From NCBI RefSeq assembly GCF_029846255.1, contig NZ_JARVWQ010000001.1:1798001-1862000 (forward strand): 64,000 nt of DNA, given 5' to 3'. Below, one piece after another: positions 8,202 to 16,598 of this stretch. The stretch is from Amnibacterium sp. CER49 (lineage in GTDB: Bacteria; Actinomycetota; Actinomycetes; Actinomycetales; Microbacteriaceae). A model generated the notes under the pieces. The model saw only the letters and a program-made list of their open reading frames with translations, ran no database searches and had not been told where the DNA came from. The number at the start of each line of letters is the position of its first letter. Position 1 is the stretch's first letter. The position numbers were made by a program, and so were the translations under genes.

Positions 8202-9662
8202 ATGGCCGATGTGCTGATCGCCGGCGGCGGTCCGACGGGCATGATGCTCGCCGGCGAGCTCGCACTCGCCGGGGTCGACGTCCTCGTGGTCGAGCGCCGC
8301 GGGACGGGGGCGCTCGTCGGCTCGCGCGCGGGCGGCTTCCACTCGCGCACGATCGAGATCCTCGACCAGCGCGGCATCGCCGATCGGTTCCTCGCGGCGG
8401 GGCGGATCGCGCAGACCGCACGGTTCGGCACCTCGGTGCTCGACATCGGCGACCTGCCGACGCGGCACCCGTACGGGCTGGGCCTCTGGCAGGACCGGAT
8501 GGAGCCGATCCTCGCCGGCTGGGTCGAGGAGCTCGGGGCTCCGATCGAGCGCGGGCGCGAGGTGGTCGGCCTGGAGCAGGACGCGGACGGCGTCGACGCG
8601 CGGCTCGACGACGGGTCGGTCCGGCGCGCGCGGTACCTCGTCGGGGCGGACGGCGGCCGCAGCGCGATCCGCCGGGCCACGCGCATCCCGTTCCCCGGCG
8701 TCGACGCGACCCGGAGCAACCTGATCGCGGAGGTCGAGGTCACCGAGCCGCCGCCCGCGGGGATGCGCCAGGACGAGCGGGGTGTGCACGGCCTCGCCCC
8801 GCTGCCCGACGGCCGCCTGTACCGGGTGGTGACGACCGAGCAGGTGCTCGGGTCGCCGGACGAGCCGACGCTCGACGACCTGCGGGGTGCGCTCACCGCG
8901 GTCTTCGGCACGGACTTCGGCGTGCACGGCGCCGTCTGGATCTCCCGCTTCACCGACGCGACGAGGCAGGCCGAGACCTACCGCGCCGGCCGCGTGCTGC
9001 TCGCGGGCGACGCCGCCCACATCCACTACCCGGCAGGCGGCCAGGGGCTCGGCCTCGGGCTGCAGGACGCCGTGAACCTCGGCTGGAAGCTCGCGCAGGT
9101 CGTGCACGGCACGTCGCCCGAGGCGCTGCTCGACACGTACACCGCCGAGCGGCACCCGGCGGCTGCCCGGGCGCTCGAGCACTCGATGGCGCAGACCGTG
9201 CTGCAGCGGGCCGATCCGCGCACCGCAGCGCTCGCCGCGACCGTCGGCGAGCTGCTCGCCCTCGACGAGCCCCGGCGGCTGCTCGGTGCGCGCATCCACG
9301 GGCTCGACCTCGCGTACGACCTCGGCGGCGGGTCGCCGCTCGTCGGGCGCCGGGTGCCGGACCTCGATCTCGACACCGAAGCGGGCCGGACGCGCGTGCA
9401 CGCGCTCCTGCACGACGCGCGGCCGCTGCTGCTCGACCTCGGCGGCGGCATCCGGGCGGTGCCGGCGTGGGCGCCGGGGGTGCGGCTGGTCGCCGCCCGC
9501 GCCGCGGGGCCGTGGGAGCTGCCGCTCGTCGGGCCGGTGCCGGCACCGACCGGGGTGCTCGTGCGTCCCGACGGGCACGTCGCGTGGGCCGGGCACGGCG
9601 ACGACGCGGGCCTGCTCGACGCGCTCGCGCGGTGGTTCGGTCCCGGCACCCCGCCGTCCTGA
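8202..9662 (+). CDS. FAD-dependent aromatic-type monooxygenase (Rox-like)
   Basis: This 486-residue class A flavoprotein hydroxylase has the Rossmann GxGxxG motif GGGPTGMMLAGEL at 8-20. The DG motif is LVGADGGRSAIRR (about 146-158) and the GD/FAD-ribityl motif is VLLAGDAAHIHYPAGGQGLG (about 265-284). The C-terminal thioredoxin-like part ends VLVRPDGHVAWAGHGDDAG. Overall layout and many segments resemble rifampicin monooxygenases (Rox), but other group A hydroxylases share them, so resistance is only a possibility. GGAGG precedes the ATG. It is a single gene without an adjacent TetR or MarR regulator. Confidence 0.9.
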   Translation: MADVLIAGGGPTGMMLAGELALAGVDVLVVERRGTGALVGSRAGGFHSRTIEILDQRGIADRFLAAGRIAQTARFGTSVLDIGDLPTRHPYGLGLWQDRMEPILAGWVEELGAPIERGREVVGLEQDADGVDARLDDGSVRRARYLVGADGGRSAIRRATRIPFPGVDATRSNLIAEVEVTEPPPAGMRQDERGVHGLAPLPDGRLYRVVTTEQVLGSPDEPTLDDLRGALTAVFGTDFGVHGAVWISRFTDATRQAETYRAGRVLLAGDAAHIHYPAGGQGLGLGLQDAVNLGWKLAQVVHGTSPEALLDTYTAERHPAAARALEHSMAQTVLQRADPRTAALAATVGELLALDEPRRLLGARIHGLDLAYDLGGGSPLVGRRVPDLDLDTEAGRTRVHALLHDARPLLLDLGGGIRAVPAWAPGVRLVAARAAGPWELPLVGPVPAPTGVLVRPDGHVAWAGHGDDAGLLDALARWFGPGTPPS

Positions 9663-9728
9663 CCGTCCCCGGCCTTGCCTCCGCCGGCCGCGCGACCGAC
9701 CATGGACGCCCGGCATCGAGGAGGCGCA

Positions 9729-9908
9729 GTGGACGGGATGGTGCGGCCCGTGGGCCTGCCGCCGTCGGAGGAGGGCGGCGAGGCCGCCTGCTGGCTCGCG
9801 GACGTGTGCGAGCGGTGCGGCGCCTTCAACGAGGTCGCCCGCGCGCCGTGCTGGCGCTGCGGCGCGGTCGCCGGCGCCCTCGAGGACGACGGACCAGTCG
9901 CCCGCTGA
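9729..9908 (+). CDS. Small zinc-ribbon protein
   Basis: This 59-residue protein is dominated by one four-cysteine zinc ribbon, CERCGAFNEVARAPCWRCG (CxxC-x10-CxxC), in the middle of the chain. GAGGAGGC sits 4-6 bases before GTG 9729 and decides the start; the longer open frame from 9675 has no ribosome binding site. It lies between the monooxygenase and the S51 peptidase, both on the same strand but separated by spacers. Function unknown; such mini-ribbons often bind nucleic acid or a partner protein. Confidence 0.6.
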   Translation: MDGMVRPVGLPPSEEGGEAACWLADVCERCGAFNEVARAPCWRCGAVAGALEDDGPVAR

Positions 9909-9966
9909 CCCGTTCCGCGGGGTCGTCGGCTTCCTGGGCGTCCGGGCAGGGTGCCAGGATGCGGCC

Positions 9967-10668
9967 ATGCGCATGCTGCTCACGTCCAACGGCGTCAACG
10001 AGCCCGGTCCCGTCCAGGAGACGTTCCTCGACCTGCTCGGCAAGCCGACCGCCGAGTCGCGCATCGCCGTCGTGATCGACGCGATGCTGCCGTTCCCGGG
10101 GGACAAGGGACGCATGCTCGAGCACCTGCAGGGCCTCCGCGCCCTCGGCTGGACCGAGTTCGACGTCGTCTCCCCGTTCGCCGGTCCCCGCGGACTCGTC
10201 GAGTCGCGGCTCCGCGAGGCGGACGTCCTGTTCTGCTACGGCGGCAGCAACCACTGGCTCTCGCACGCCTGGAACTCGTCCGGGCTCTCGCCGGTGCTCC
10301 GCGAGCTGCTGGACGCGCAGGTCTACGTCGGCATGAGCGCCGGGTCGATGATCTTCTCGCGCAACCAGGCGGCCGCCGTCGACGCCCTCGACGACCACGA
10401 GGAGCTCGAGCTGTTCGGGTTCGACTCCGTCGCGCCGGCGGTGCCGCTCTTCGACTGGGTGCTGCTGGCGCATCTCGGTGCGCCGTTCGTCGCCCACCAG
10501 GACGCCGCTTGGACGGCGGAGCGGGCGGCGCGGCTCGGCGCCCCGATCTGGTACCTCGACAACACGAGTGCGCTGCTCGTCCGCGATCCGGACGCCGAGC
10601 CGGAGGTGGTGTCCGGCGGCCACTGGCTGCACTTCGACGGCAGCGGCGCCCTCGTCGGCTCCCGCTGA
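9967..10668 (+). CDS. Peptidase S51 family protein (dipeptidase E-like)
   Basis: This 233-residue cytoplasmic protein has the class I amidotransferase-like fold of family S51. The nucleophile elbow is GMSAGSM, with the catalytic Ser at about residue 124, preceded by CYGGSNHWL, which corresponds to the conserved GGxN-type stretch. Later segments (FGFDSVAPAVPLFDWV, IWYLDNTSALLV) fit the family. Dipeptidase E enzymes cleave Asp-X dipeptides; the exact substrate here is not predictable. The ATG start is in the usual position for the family. Confidence 0.85.
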   Translation: MRMLLTSNGVNEPGPVQETFLDLLGKPTAESRIAVVIDAMLPFPGDKGRMLEHLQGLRALGWTEFDVVSPFAGPRGLVESRLREADVLFCYGGSNHWLSHAWNSSGLSPVLRELLDAQVYVGMSAGSMIFSRNQAAAVDALDDHEELELFGFDSVAPAVPLFDWVLLAHLGAPFVAHQDAAWTAERAARLGAPIWYLDNTSALLVRDPDAEPEVVSGGHWLHFDGSGALVGSR

Positions 10669-10684
10669 GCGGTCCTGCCTCCCG

Positions 10685-12040
10685 CTACTCGCGGAACAGC
10701 GCCCGCCGCATCGCGAGGCGCAGCTCGACGTCGTGCCGCAGCACGGCGAGCGCCCGGTCGAGCAGCTGGTCGTCGGCGGGCGCGAGGGGTGCCCCGGTGC
10801 GGCCGAGCACCGTGAGCGTGGCGATGTGCCGCCCGTCCGAGGCGGTGAGCGGCCGCTGCAGCACGAGGCCGCGCGGGTCCGCCTGCCCGCCGAGCAGCTC
10901 GGCCGGGTCCGCCGGCGCGAGCCGGGGCGAGGTCGCGTCGTCCGCGGCCTGCAGCCAGCGGGTGCGGATCCGGCTGCCGTCGGCCGGGCTCTCGGTGACG
11001 AGCGTGCCGTCCTCGAAGGCGAGCATCGCGCGGCTCGCACGCAGCGCGAGGGTCGCCAGCTCGAGCGGCGGTGCGAGCTGCTCGGGTGCCGTGAGCCCCT
11101 CGAGCGACATCGGCGCGGACTGCGCGGCCGGCGCCGCCACTGCGGCGGCCGCCGCCGGCTCCCCGCGCCGCTGCAGCAGGTCGTCGACGAGGAACTGCTG
11201 CAGCCCCACGGCGACGTCGTGCAGCGAGATGCGGTCGCGCGGCGCCCGCGCCGTCATCCGCTCGAGGATCTCGCCCACCGGCCGCGGGACGATGTCCGGC
11301 ACCACCGGGTCGCGCACCAGGCGGTCGAACGCCGACCGCTCGACGGGCCCGGGGTACTCGACGCGGCCCGTGATCGCCTCGAGCAGCACGAGACCGAGCG
11401 AGTAGATGTCGGACTCCGCCGTGGCGTCGCGGCCCTCGACCTGCTCGGGACTCAGGTACGCGGCCGTGCCGACCGTGAACTGGCCGAGCTCGGGCTCGCC
11501 GATGCGCGACGTGATGCCGAAGTCGGTGAGCTTCGCGACGACCGGGCGGGCGCTGCGCACCTCGGCGATGAGCACGTTCGCCGGCTTCACGTCGCGGTGC
11601 AGGTAGCCGGACTGGTGCATGTAGTCGAGACCCTCCGCGACGTCGAAGCCGAGCCAGCACGCCTCCGAGACCTCCATCGGGCCCCGCGCCAGACGCTGCT
11701 TCAGCGACTCCCCGCGGATGTACTCCATGACGAGGTAGAGCTGCGGGGAGGGGTCCGGGCCCTCTCCGACGCCGACGTCGAGGAGCGTGGTGAGCGCGTA
11801 GTGGTTCAGCGAGGCGGCGACCCGCGCCTCGATGGTCTGCAGGTCGGGGGACGCGGGGCTCTCGGACCGCCGGCGGAAGACCTTGACCGCCACGTCCCGG
11901 CCGAGCACGAGGTCGCGGGCGACCCACACCGTCGCCTCGCCGCCGCTGCCGAGCGGAGCGGTCAGCTCGTAGCGCCCCCCGAGCACCGTCGGCGCGGACG
12001 CGCCGGAACCGTCCCCGGCGCGGGGATCGTGCATCGCCAC
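10685..12040 (-). CDS. Soluble Ser/Thr protein kinase with C-terminal GAF-like region
   Basis: This 451-residue protein has an N-terminal Hanks-type kinase domain. Key elements are the glycine loop GSGGEATV (31-38), Lys in VAVKVFRR (53), catalytic loop HRDVKPAN (148-155), DFG at 173-175 and GTAAYLSPEQ in the activation segment, so it should be active. Unlike PknB there is no transmembrane helix and no PASTA repeat. After an Ala/Pro linker, residues from about 325 resemble a GAF-type sensor (strand-helix pattern, LVLQRPLTASDGRHIATLTV). GTG 12040 begins three bases after the rhodopsin stop, with AGGA in the rhodopsin tail, so the two are probably co-translated. Confidence 0.9.
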   Translation of the reverse strand: MAMHDPRAGDGSGASAPTVLGGRYELTAPLGSGGEATVWVARDLVLGRDVAVKVFRRRSESPASPDLQTIEARVAASLNHYALTTLLDVGVGEGPDPSPQLYLVMEYIRGESLKQRLARGPMEVSEACWLGFDVAEGLDYMHQSGYLHRDVKPANVLIAEVRSARPVVAKLTDFGITSRIGEPELGQFTVGTAAYLSPEQVEGRDATAESDIYSLGLVLLEAITGRVEYPGPVERSAFDRLVRDPVVPDIVPRPVGEILERMTARAPRDRISLHDVAVGLQQFLVDDLLQRRGEPAAAAAVAAPAAQSAPMSLEGLTAPEQLAPPLELATLALRASRAMLAFEDGTLVTESPADGSRIRTRWLQAADDATSPRLAPADPAELLGGQADPRGLVLQRPLTASDGRHIATLTVLGRTGAPLAPADDQLLDRALAVLRHDVELRLAMRRALFRE

Positions 12041-12043
12041 GGC

Positions 12044-12922
12044 TCAGTCCTGCTCGTGCGCGACGGTGCGGATGTCGGACACGTACACCGACTCGTTCTC
12101 GGGCGCTCGCGGGCGGCGCGGCCGGCCGGGGTCGAGCTCCTCCTCGTGGCGGGAGAGCAGCACCGCGGTGCGGTGCACGAGCGTGCCGAAGCCGACCTTC
12201 GCGATCAGGTCGGCTCCCGACAGCGCGAGCTGCCCGATCACGACGACCACCGCGCCGCTGAACGCGCCCACCAGCCCGTACACCATCGGGTAGGCGAGCC
12301 AGGTGATGAGCAGCAGCACGAGCCCGGAGCGGTACGAGGAGCGCGCGTCGAGCGGCAGGCGGGGGAGCGAGATCACGAGCGCGCGGAAGAACACCGCGTA
12401 GAGCACCCCGAAGAACGCGGCGCCCAGGAGGCCGAACACGGTGTAGGCGACGATCGAGCGGCCGGACGCGATGACGAACGCGCCGAGGAAGCCGCTCACG
12501 ATCATGCCGATGGCGCTGACGATCCCGATGCGGCGGGCGTTGCGCAGGGTGCGCTCGCCGAGCGCGCTGATCGCGAGCAGCTCGACGACGAGCAGGGGCA
12601 CCGTCACGACCCAGTCCATGTACCGGATCGCCCACGCGTAGCGGGCGGCCGGGAGCGGCACGTACACGACGTGCTCGAGCGACCCGGTCGCGCGGTAGCC
12701 CAGCAGGAAGGCGGCGACGAGACCGACGTACGACGCGAAGGCGATCGCGACGACCGCGTTCGCCGTGAGGCTCGCGACCCGGTAGGTCGCGTACGACTCG
12801 CGGGAGGTGAAGCGGATGCGGACGAGCGTGGCGAGCAGGGCCAGCCCTGCGGCGACGAGCCCGAACAGCACGAGGTCGTGCTCGGACTGCGACAGCGACT
12901 GCGTCCAGGGCGGCTGGATCAT
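12044..12922 (-). CDS. Microbial rhodopsin, DTE-type (proton-pump signature)
   Basis: This 292-residue seven-helix protein is a type 1 rhodopsin. Helix C reads RYMDWVVTVPLLVVE: Arg100, Asp103 (counter-ion/acceptor), Thr107 and Glu114 (donor), the DTE set of proteorhodopsin-like proton pumps. Helix G has Asp238 and retinal Lys242 in ADLIAKVGFG with the correct spacing of four; helix F shows WLAYPMVYG. Leu111 matches the green-tuned position of proteorhodopsin. By my alignment the helix B His of proteorhodopsins is Ser64. A charged 40-residue C-tail follows helix G. AGAAGGA precedes the ATG. It is coupled to the kinase gene downstream; no retinal synthesis gene is in the window. Confidence 0.93.
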   Translation of the reverse strand: MIQPPWTQSLSQSEHDLVLFGLVAAGLALLATLVRIRFTSRESYATYRVASLTANAVVAIAFASYVGLVAAFLLGYRATGSLEHVVYVPLPAARYAWAIRYMDWVVTVPLLVVELLAISALGERTLRNARRIGIVSAIGMIVSGFLGAFVIASGRSIVAYTVFGLLGAAFFGVLYAVFFRALVISLPRLPLDARSSYRSGLVLLLITWLAYPMVYGLVGAFSGAVVVVIGQLALSGADLIAKVGFGTLVHRTAVLLSRHEEELDPGRPRRPRAPENESVYVSDIRTVAHEQD

Positions 12923-13037
12923 GGGCAGGTCCTTCTCAGGCGGGCGGCGGATCCGCGGCGACGTGCTGGGGCCGCCTGGAAGGGTAGGGCCCCTCGGCCG
13001 AGCGGCGGCTCCTGTGCAGCGGACGGGGGCGCCTGCT

Positions 13038-13574
13038 TCACCGCTCGGTCCCGTCTTGACGGTCGTCGGTGGGGCGCACCCCGTCGAGGTTGCGGAGCGC
13101 GTCGGCCGACAGCTGCACATCGACGTGCGCGTCGACGCGCCGGAGCGCCGAGACGATGCGCAGCTCGAGGTCGAGCACGGCGGTGTTCAGCCGCTCGTCG
13201 CCCGGGAGGCGCAGGATCGCGTACTGCACCTGCGTGGAGCCCCGCGCCGGCGTGATGTCGATCGCGCCGAGGAAGCCCCGGCCGATCTCGGAGCGGCTGC
13301 GGATCAGCGTGCGCTCCTCGGTCACGCGCTGCAGGTAGAGGCGCCCGTAGGGCAGGTCGGTGGGCTCCAGCGGCAGCCCGATCTCACGGACGAGGCCGAG
13401 GACGGTCTGCTCCCAGCCGGTGTGCACCGTCGCGGCGATGCGCAGGCGCCCCCGCTCGGCGGTGGCGGTGCGCCGTGGGCGTCCGCCGGACCTGCCTGCC
13501 CGCAGCGCGACCGTCACGGCCACCACGGCGCCGAGCACCGCGAGCGCGGTGAGGACGACGGCGAGCACGGGCAT
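13038..13574 (-). CDS. Membrane-anchored protein of unknown function
   Basis: This 178-residue protein has one N-terminal membrane helix (MPVLAVVLTALAVLGAVVAVTVAL) and a basic stop-transfer stretch (RAGRSGGRPRR). A soluble alpha/beta domain follows that I do not recognise. Segments include VHTGWEQTVLGLVREIGLPL, GRGFLGAIDI and a C-terminal helix-rich part. AGGA precedes ATG 13574; the open frame upstream is not used. It lies 115 bases upstream of the rhodopsin gene on the same strand, so it may be the first gene of the rhodopsin-kinase operon. Position is the only hint to function. Confidence 0.7.
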   Translation of the reverse strand: MPVLAVVLTALAVLGAVVAVTVALRAGRSGGRPRRTATAERGRLRIAATVHTGWEQTVLGLVREIGLPLEPTDLPYGRLYLQRVTEERTLIRSRSEIGRGFLGAIDITPARGSTQVQYAILRLPGDERLNTAVLDLELRIVSALRRVDAHVDVQLSADALRNLDGVRPTDDRQDGTER

Positions 13575-13690
13575 TGCGGGGTCCTGTCTACCGGGTCGCG
13601 CTGGGCCCCGGCGGGAGGGTGCGCCGGGCGTCCGAGAGCGCGGGTTGAACGGCACCGAACCGTGGCAGCACACTGCGGAGCGGAGGTGCG

Positions 13691-14947
13691 ATGACGACGA
13701 CCGATCCGTGGCGGGCGGAGCCCGTGGTCGACGCCGCCGCGGTGCAGCGCCGAACGCTCCGCGTCGTCGTCGCGACCCAGGTGCTCGGTGGTGCGGGGCT
13801 CGCCGCCGGTGTCACGGTCGGTGCGCTGCTCGCCGCGCAGCTGCTCGGGGGTGCCGGCTACGCCGGGCTCCCCGCCGCGGTCCTCACGCTCGGGTCGGCG
13901 CTCACCGCCTACCTCGTCGGCCGGGTCGCGCAGCGCCACGGCCGGCGCCCGGCGCTCGGTGCGGGCTTCCTCGCCGGCGGCGCCGGCGCGCTCGGGGTCG
14001 TGCTCGCCGGTGCGCTCGCCTCCCCGGTGCTCCTGCTCGTGTCGCTGCTCGTCTACGGCGCCGGTACCGCGACGAACCTGCAGGCCCGGTACGCCGGCAC
14101 CGATCTCGCCCCGCCCGGGCGGCGCGGCTCCGCGGTGAGCGTCGCGCTCGTGTCGACGACGCTCGGCGCGGTGGCGGGGCCGAACCTCGTCACGCCGACC
14201 GGGGCCGTCGCCGTCGCGCTCGGCCTCCCGGCGCTCGTCGGGCCGTTCCTGCTCGCGGCGATCGCGTACCTCGCGGCCGGCCTCGTGCTCACCGTCTTCC
14301 TGCGGCCGGACCCGCTGCTGCTCGCGCGCCGGCTCCACGACCGCACGGGGGATACCGCGCCGGCCGTCGCGGCTCCCGGCCGCATCCGCGGCGGGGTCGC
14401 TGCCGGCGCCGCCGTGATGCTCGTCGGCCAGCTCGCGATGACGGCGATCATGACGATGACGCCCGTCCACATGCGCCTGCACGACGAGTCGCTGGGCGCG
14501 GTCGGGCTCGTGATCGGCCTGCACATCGCCGCGATGTACCTGCCGTCGCTGCTGACGGGGGCGCTCGTCGACCGGTTCGGGCGGGTGCCGACGGCCGTCG
14601 CCTGCGCGGTCACCCTGGCGCTCGCCGGGCTCGCGGCGGCGACCCTCGACGCCTCCCTCGGGTCGACGATCCTCGCGCTCGTGCTGCTCGGGCTCGGGTG
14701 GAACCTCGGGCTCATCGCCGGCACCGCGATGGTCGTCGACGCGACGACGGACGCGGATCGCGCGCGGGTGCAGGGCGGCATCGACGTGCTCGTCGCCCTC
14801 GCGGGCGCCGGCGGCAGCGCCGCCTCGGGCGTCGTCATGGCCGCATCGAGCTACGCCGTGCTCTCCCTCGTCGCCGGCTGCCTCGCCGTGCTGCTGCTCC
14901 CGGTGCTCGCGCTGCACGCCCGCACCCGGGGGATCGACGCGGCCTGA
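13691..14947 (+). CDS. Major facilitator superfamily transporter
   Basis: This 418-residue protein has about twelve membrane helices in two sets of six. The loop 2-3 motif A is GRVAQRHGRRPALGAG, with a second-half echo DRFGRVPTAVA, which places it in the MFS drug/proton antiporter-like group. An N-terminal cytoplasmic stretch of about 25 residues precedes helix 1. GGAG lies just before the ATG. The gene is divergent from the membrane-anchored protein gene and ends at a strong bidirectional terminator. The substrate is not predictable. Confidence 0.88.
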   Translation: MTTTDPWRAEPVVDAAAVQRRTLRVVVATQVLGGAGLAAGVTVGALLAAQLLGGAGYAGLPAAVLTLGSALTAYLVGRVAQRHGRRPALGAGFLAGGAGALGVVLAGALASPVLLLVSLLVYGAGTATNLQARYAGTDLAPPGRRGSAVSVALVSTTLGAVAGPNLVTPTGAVAVALGLPALVGPFLLAAIAYLAAGLVLTVFLRPDPLLLARRLHDRTGDTAPAVAAPGRIRGGVAAGAAVMLVGQLAMTAIMTMTPVHMRLHDESLGAVGLVIGLHIAAMYLPSLLTGALVDRFGRVPTAVACAVTLALAGLAAATLDASLGSTILALVLLGLGWNLGLIAGTAMVVDATTDADRARVQGGIDVLVALAGAGGSAASGVVMAASSYAVLSLVAGCLAVLLLPVLALHARTRGIDAA

Positions 14948-14982
14948 CCGCGCTCAGGCACGAGCGTCGGGGGCCTCGACGC

Positions 14983-15027
14983 GGCGAAGGGCCGGGCACG
15001 GAGTCGATCCGTGCCCGGCCCTTCGCC
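14983..15027. terminator. Bidirectional hairpin terminator
   Basis: Perfect 20-base inverted repeat (14983-15002 with 15008-15027) around the five-base loop GTCGA. It sits between the convergent MFS and arabinofuranosidase genes. There is no long U-run, as is common for actinobacterial terminators. Confidence 0.85.
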
Positions 15028-15032
15028 GGCCG

Positions 15033-16550
15033 TCAGCGGCTGAGCGCGACGACCGTCCAGGACACCGGCGGCAGCTCGATCGTGAGGACGCCGTCGTCGT
15101 CGAGGCTCGCAGTGTCGTTCGGGGCAGGGGCGACCCGCTCCTGGTCCTCCCGCGTGTTGGCGGCGAGCGGGTCCGCGTCGGCGAGCGTGTGCGTCTCCGC
15201 GATGCGCAGCGCCCCCAGCCGCTCGACGTCGATGCTGACGGTCACGGGCTCCTCGGTCGAGCGGTTGACGAGGAAGACGGCCGCGGCACCCGTCTCGGGG
15301 TCGCGGGTCGCCACGGCGTCGACGAGCGGGACGTCGCCGTAGAGCGCGGTCGAGTAGGTCGGGACCTCGAGGGCCGGCTTCAGCACCTCGCCCTGCGCGA
15401 GGCGTGAGGTGAGGGCGAAGGGGAAGAACGTCGTCTGCTTCCACGCCGCGCCGCCCGGCTCGGTCATGATCGGCGCGATCACGTTCACGAGCTGCGCGAG
15501 GCACGCGGAGCGGACCCGGTCGCCGTGCTTCAGCAGCGAGATGAGGAGGTTCCCCACCACCACCGCGTCGGCCACCGAGTAGACGTCCTCGAGCAGGCGC
15601 GGGGCCTCCGGCCACTCGTCCAGCGCGGTGATCCGGTCGACGTCGCGGTAGCGCTCCTGGTACCAGACGTTCCACTCGTCGAAGGTGATCGCCATCGTCT
15701 TGTCGCTGCGCGTCACCGACTTCACGTGGTCGGCGGCCGTCGCCACCTCCTCGATGAAGGCGTCCATGTCGGTGGCGCAGGCCAGGAAGCTGCCGAGGTC
15801 GCCGTCCTTCATGAAGTAGTAGGCGTGGCAGGAGATGTAGTCGACGTCGTCGTACGTGTGCTCGAGCACCGTGCGCTCCCAGGCGCCGAAGGTCGGCATG
15901 TGCCGGTGCGAGCTGCCGCACGCGACGAGCTGCAGGTCGGGGTCCAGCTGTCGCATGGCCTTCGCCGTGCGGCTCGCGAGCACGCCGTAGTCCTCGGCGC
16001 TGCGGTAGCCGAGCTGCCACGGCCCGTCCATCTCGTTGCCGAGGCACCACATGCGCACGTCGAACGGCTTCTCCGCCCCGTTCGCCACCCGCTGCTGCGA
16101 GAAGGCCGACGGCGAGGAGATGTTCGTGTACTCGAGCAGGTCGACGGCCTCCTGCACGCCCCTCGTGCCCAGGTTGACGGCGAGCATCAGCTCGCTGCCG
16201 ACCTTGTCGCACCACTTCGCGAACTCGTGCAGCCCGACCTGGTTCGTCTCGAGGGAGTGCCAGGCGGTGTCGAGGCGCTTCGGTCGCTGGTCCCGGGGCC
16301 CGACCCCGTCCTCCCAGCGGTAGCCGGAGACGAAGTTGCCGCCCGGGTAGCGGATGGTCGAGACTCCGAGCTCGCGGACGAGCTCGACCACGTCCTCGCG
16401 GAACCCGTCGCCGTCCGCGGTGGGGTGGCCGGGCTCGTAGAGGCCGTCGTAGACGCACCGGCCGAGGTGCTCGACGAAGCTGCCGAAGATGCGGCGGTCG
16501 AGCGAGGTGACGACGAAGGCGGGATCGAGGGTGAGGCGTGCTGCAGGCAT
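15033..16550 (-). CDS. Alpha-L-arabinofuranosidase, GH51 (first copy)
   Basis: This 505-residue cytoplasmic retaining glycosidase removes terminal arabinofuranosyl units. The TIM barrel opens with FGSFVEHLGRCVYDGLYEPG and RYPGGNFVSGYRWEDGVGP. The acid/base Glu173 is in CLGNEMDGPW and the nucleophile Glu292 is in FDEWNVWY; the C-terminal beta domain ends DGVLTIELPPVSWTVVAL. No signal peptide, so it acts on imported oligosaccharides. It is the last gene of the binding protein-permease-permease-GH51 run, 48 bases after the second permease. The family call is firm from both catalytic motifs. Confidence 0.95.
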   Translation of the reverse strand: MPAARLTLDPAFVVTSLDRRIFGSFVEHLGRCVYDGLYEPGHPTADGDGFREDVVELVRELGVSTIRYPGGNFVSGYRWEDGVGPRDQRPKRLDTAWHSLETNQVGLHEFAKWCDKVGSELMLAVNLGTRGVQEAVDLLEYTNISSPSAFSQQRVANGAEKPFDVRMWCLGNEMDGPWQLGYRSAEDYGVLASRTAKAMRQLDPDLQLVACGSSHRHMPTFGAWERTVLEHTYDDVDYISCHAYYFMKDGDLGSFLACATDMDAFIEEVATAADHVKSVTRSDKTMAITFDEWNVWYQERYRDVDRITALDEWPEAPRLLEDVYSVADAVVVGNLLISLLKHGDRVRSACLAQLVNVIAPIMTEPGGAAWKQTTFFPFALTSRLAQGEVLKPALEVPTYSTALYGDVPLVDAVATRDPETGAAAVFLVNRSTEEPVTVSIDVERLGALRIAETHTLADADPLAANTREDQERVAPAPNDTASLDDDGVLTIELPPVSWTVVALSR

Positions 16551-16598
16551 GGCTGTGCTTCCGGTTCGAGGGTGCGGGAGGTCGGGTGCGGCGCGCCG

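Noticed and set aside
8202-9662. Firm call as a rifampicin-resistance monooxygenase
   Set aside because: The layout resembles Rox, but group A flavin hydroxylases share these motifs; no resistance context is present, so only the family is stated.
8148-10115. Long minus-strand frame opposite the monooxygenase, zinc-ribbon and S51 genes
   Set aside because: It crosses two intergenic spacers and three real genes and encodes low-complexity sequence.
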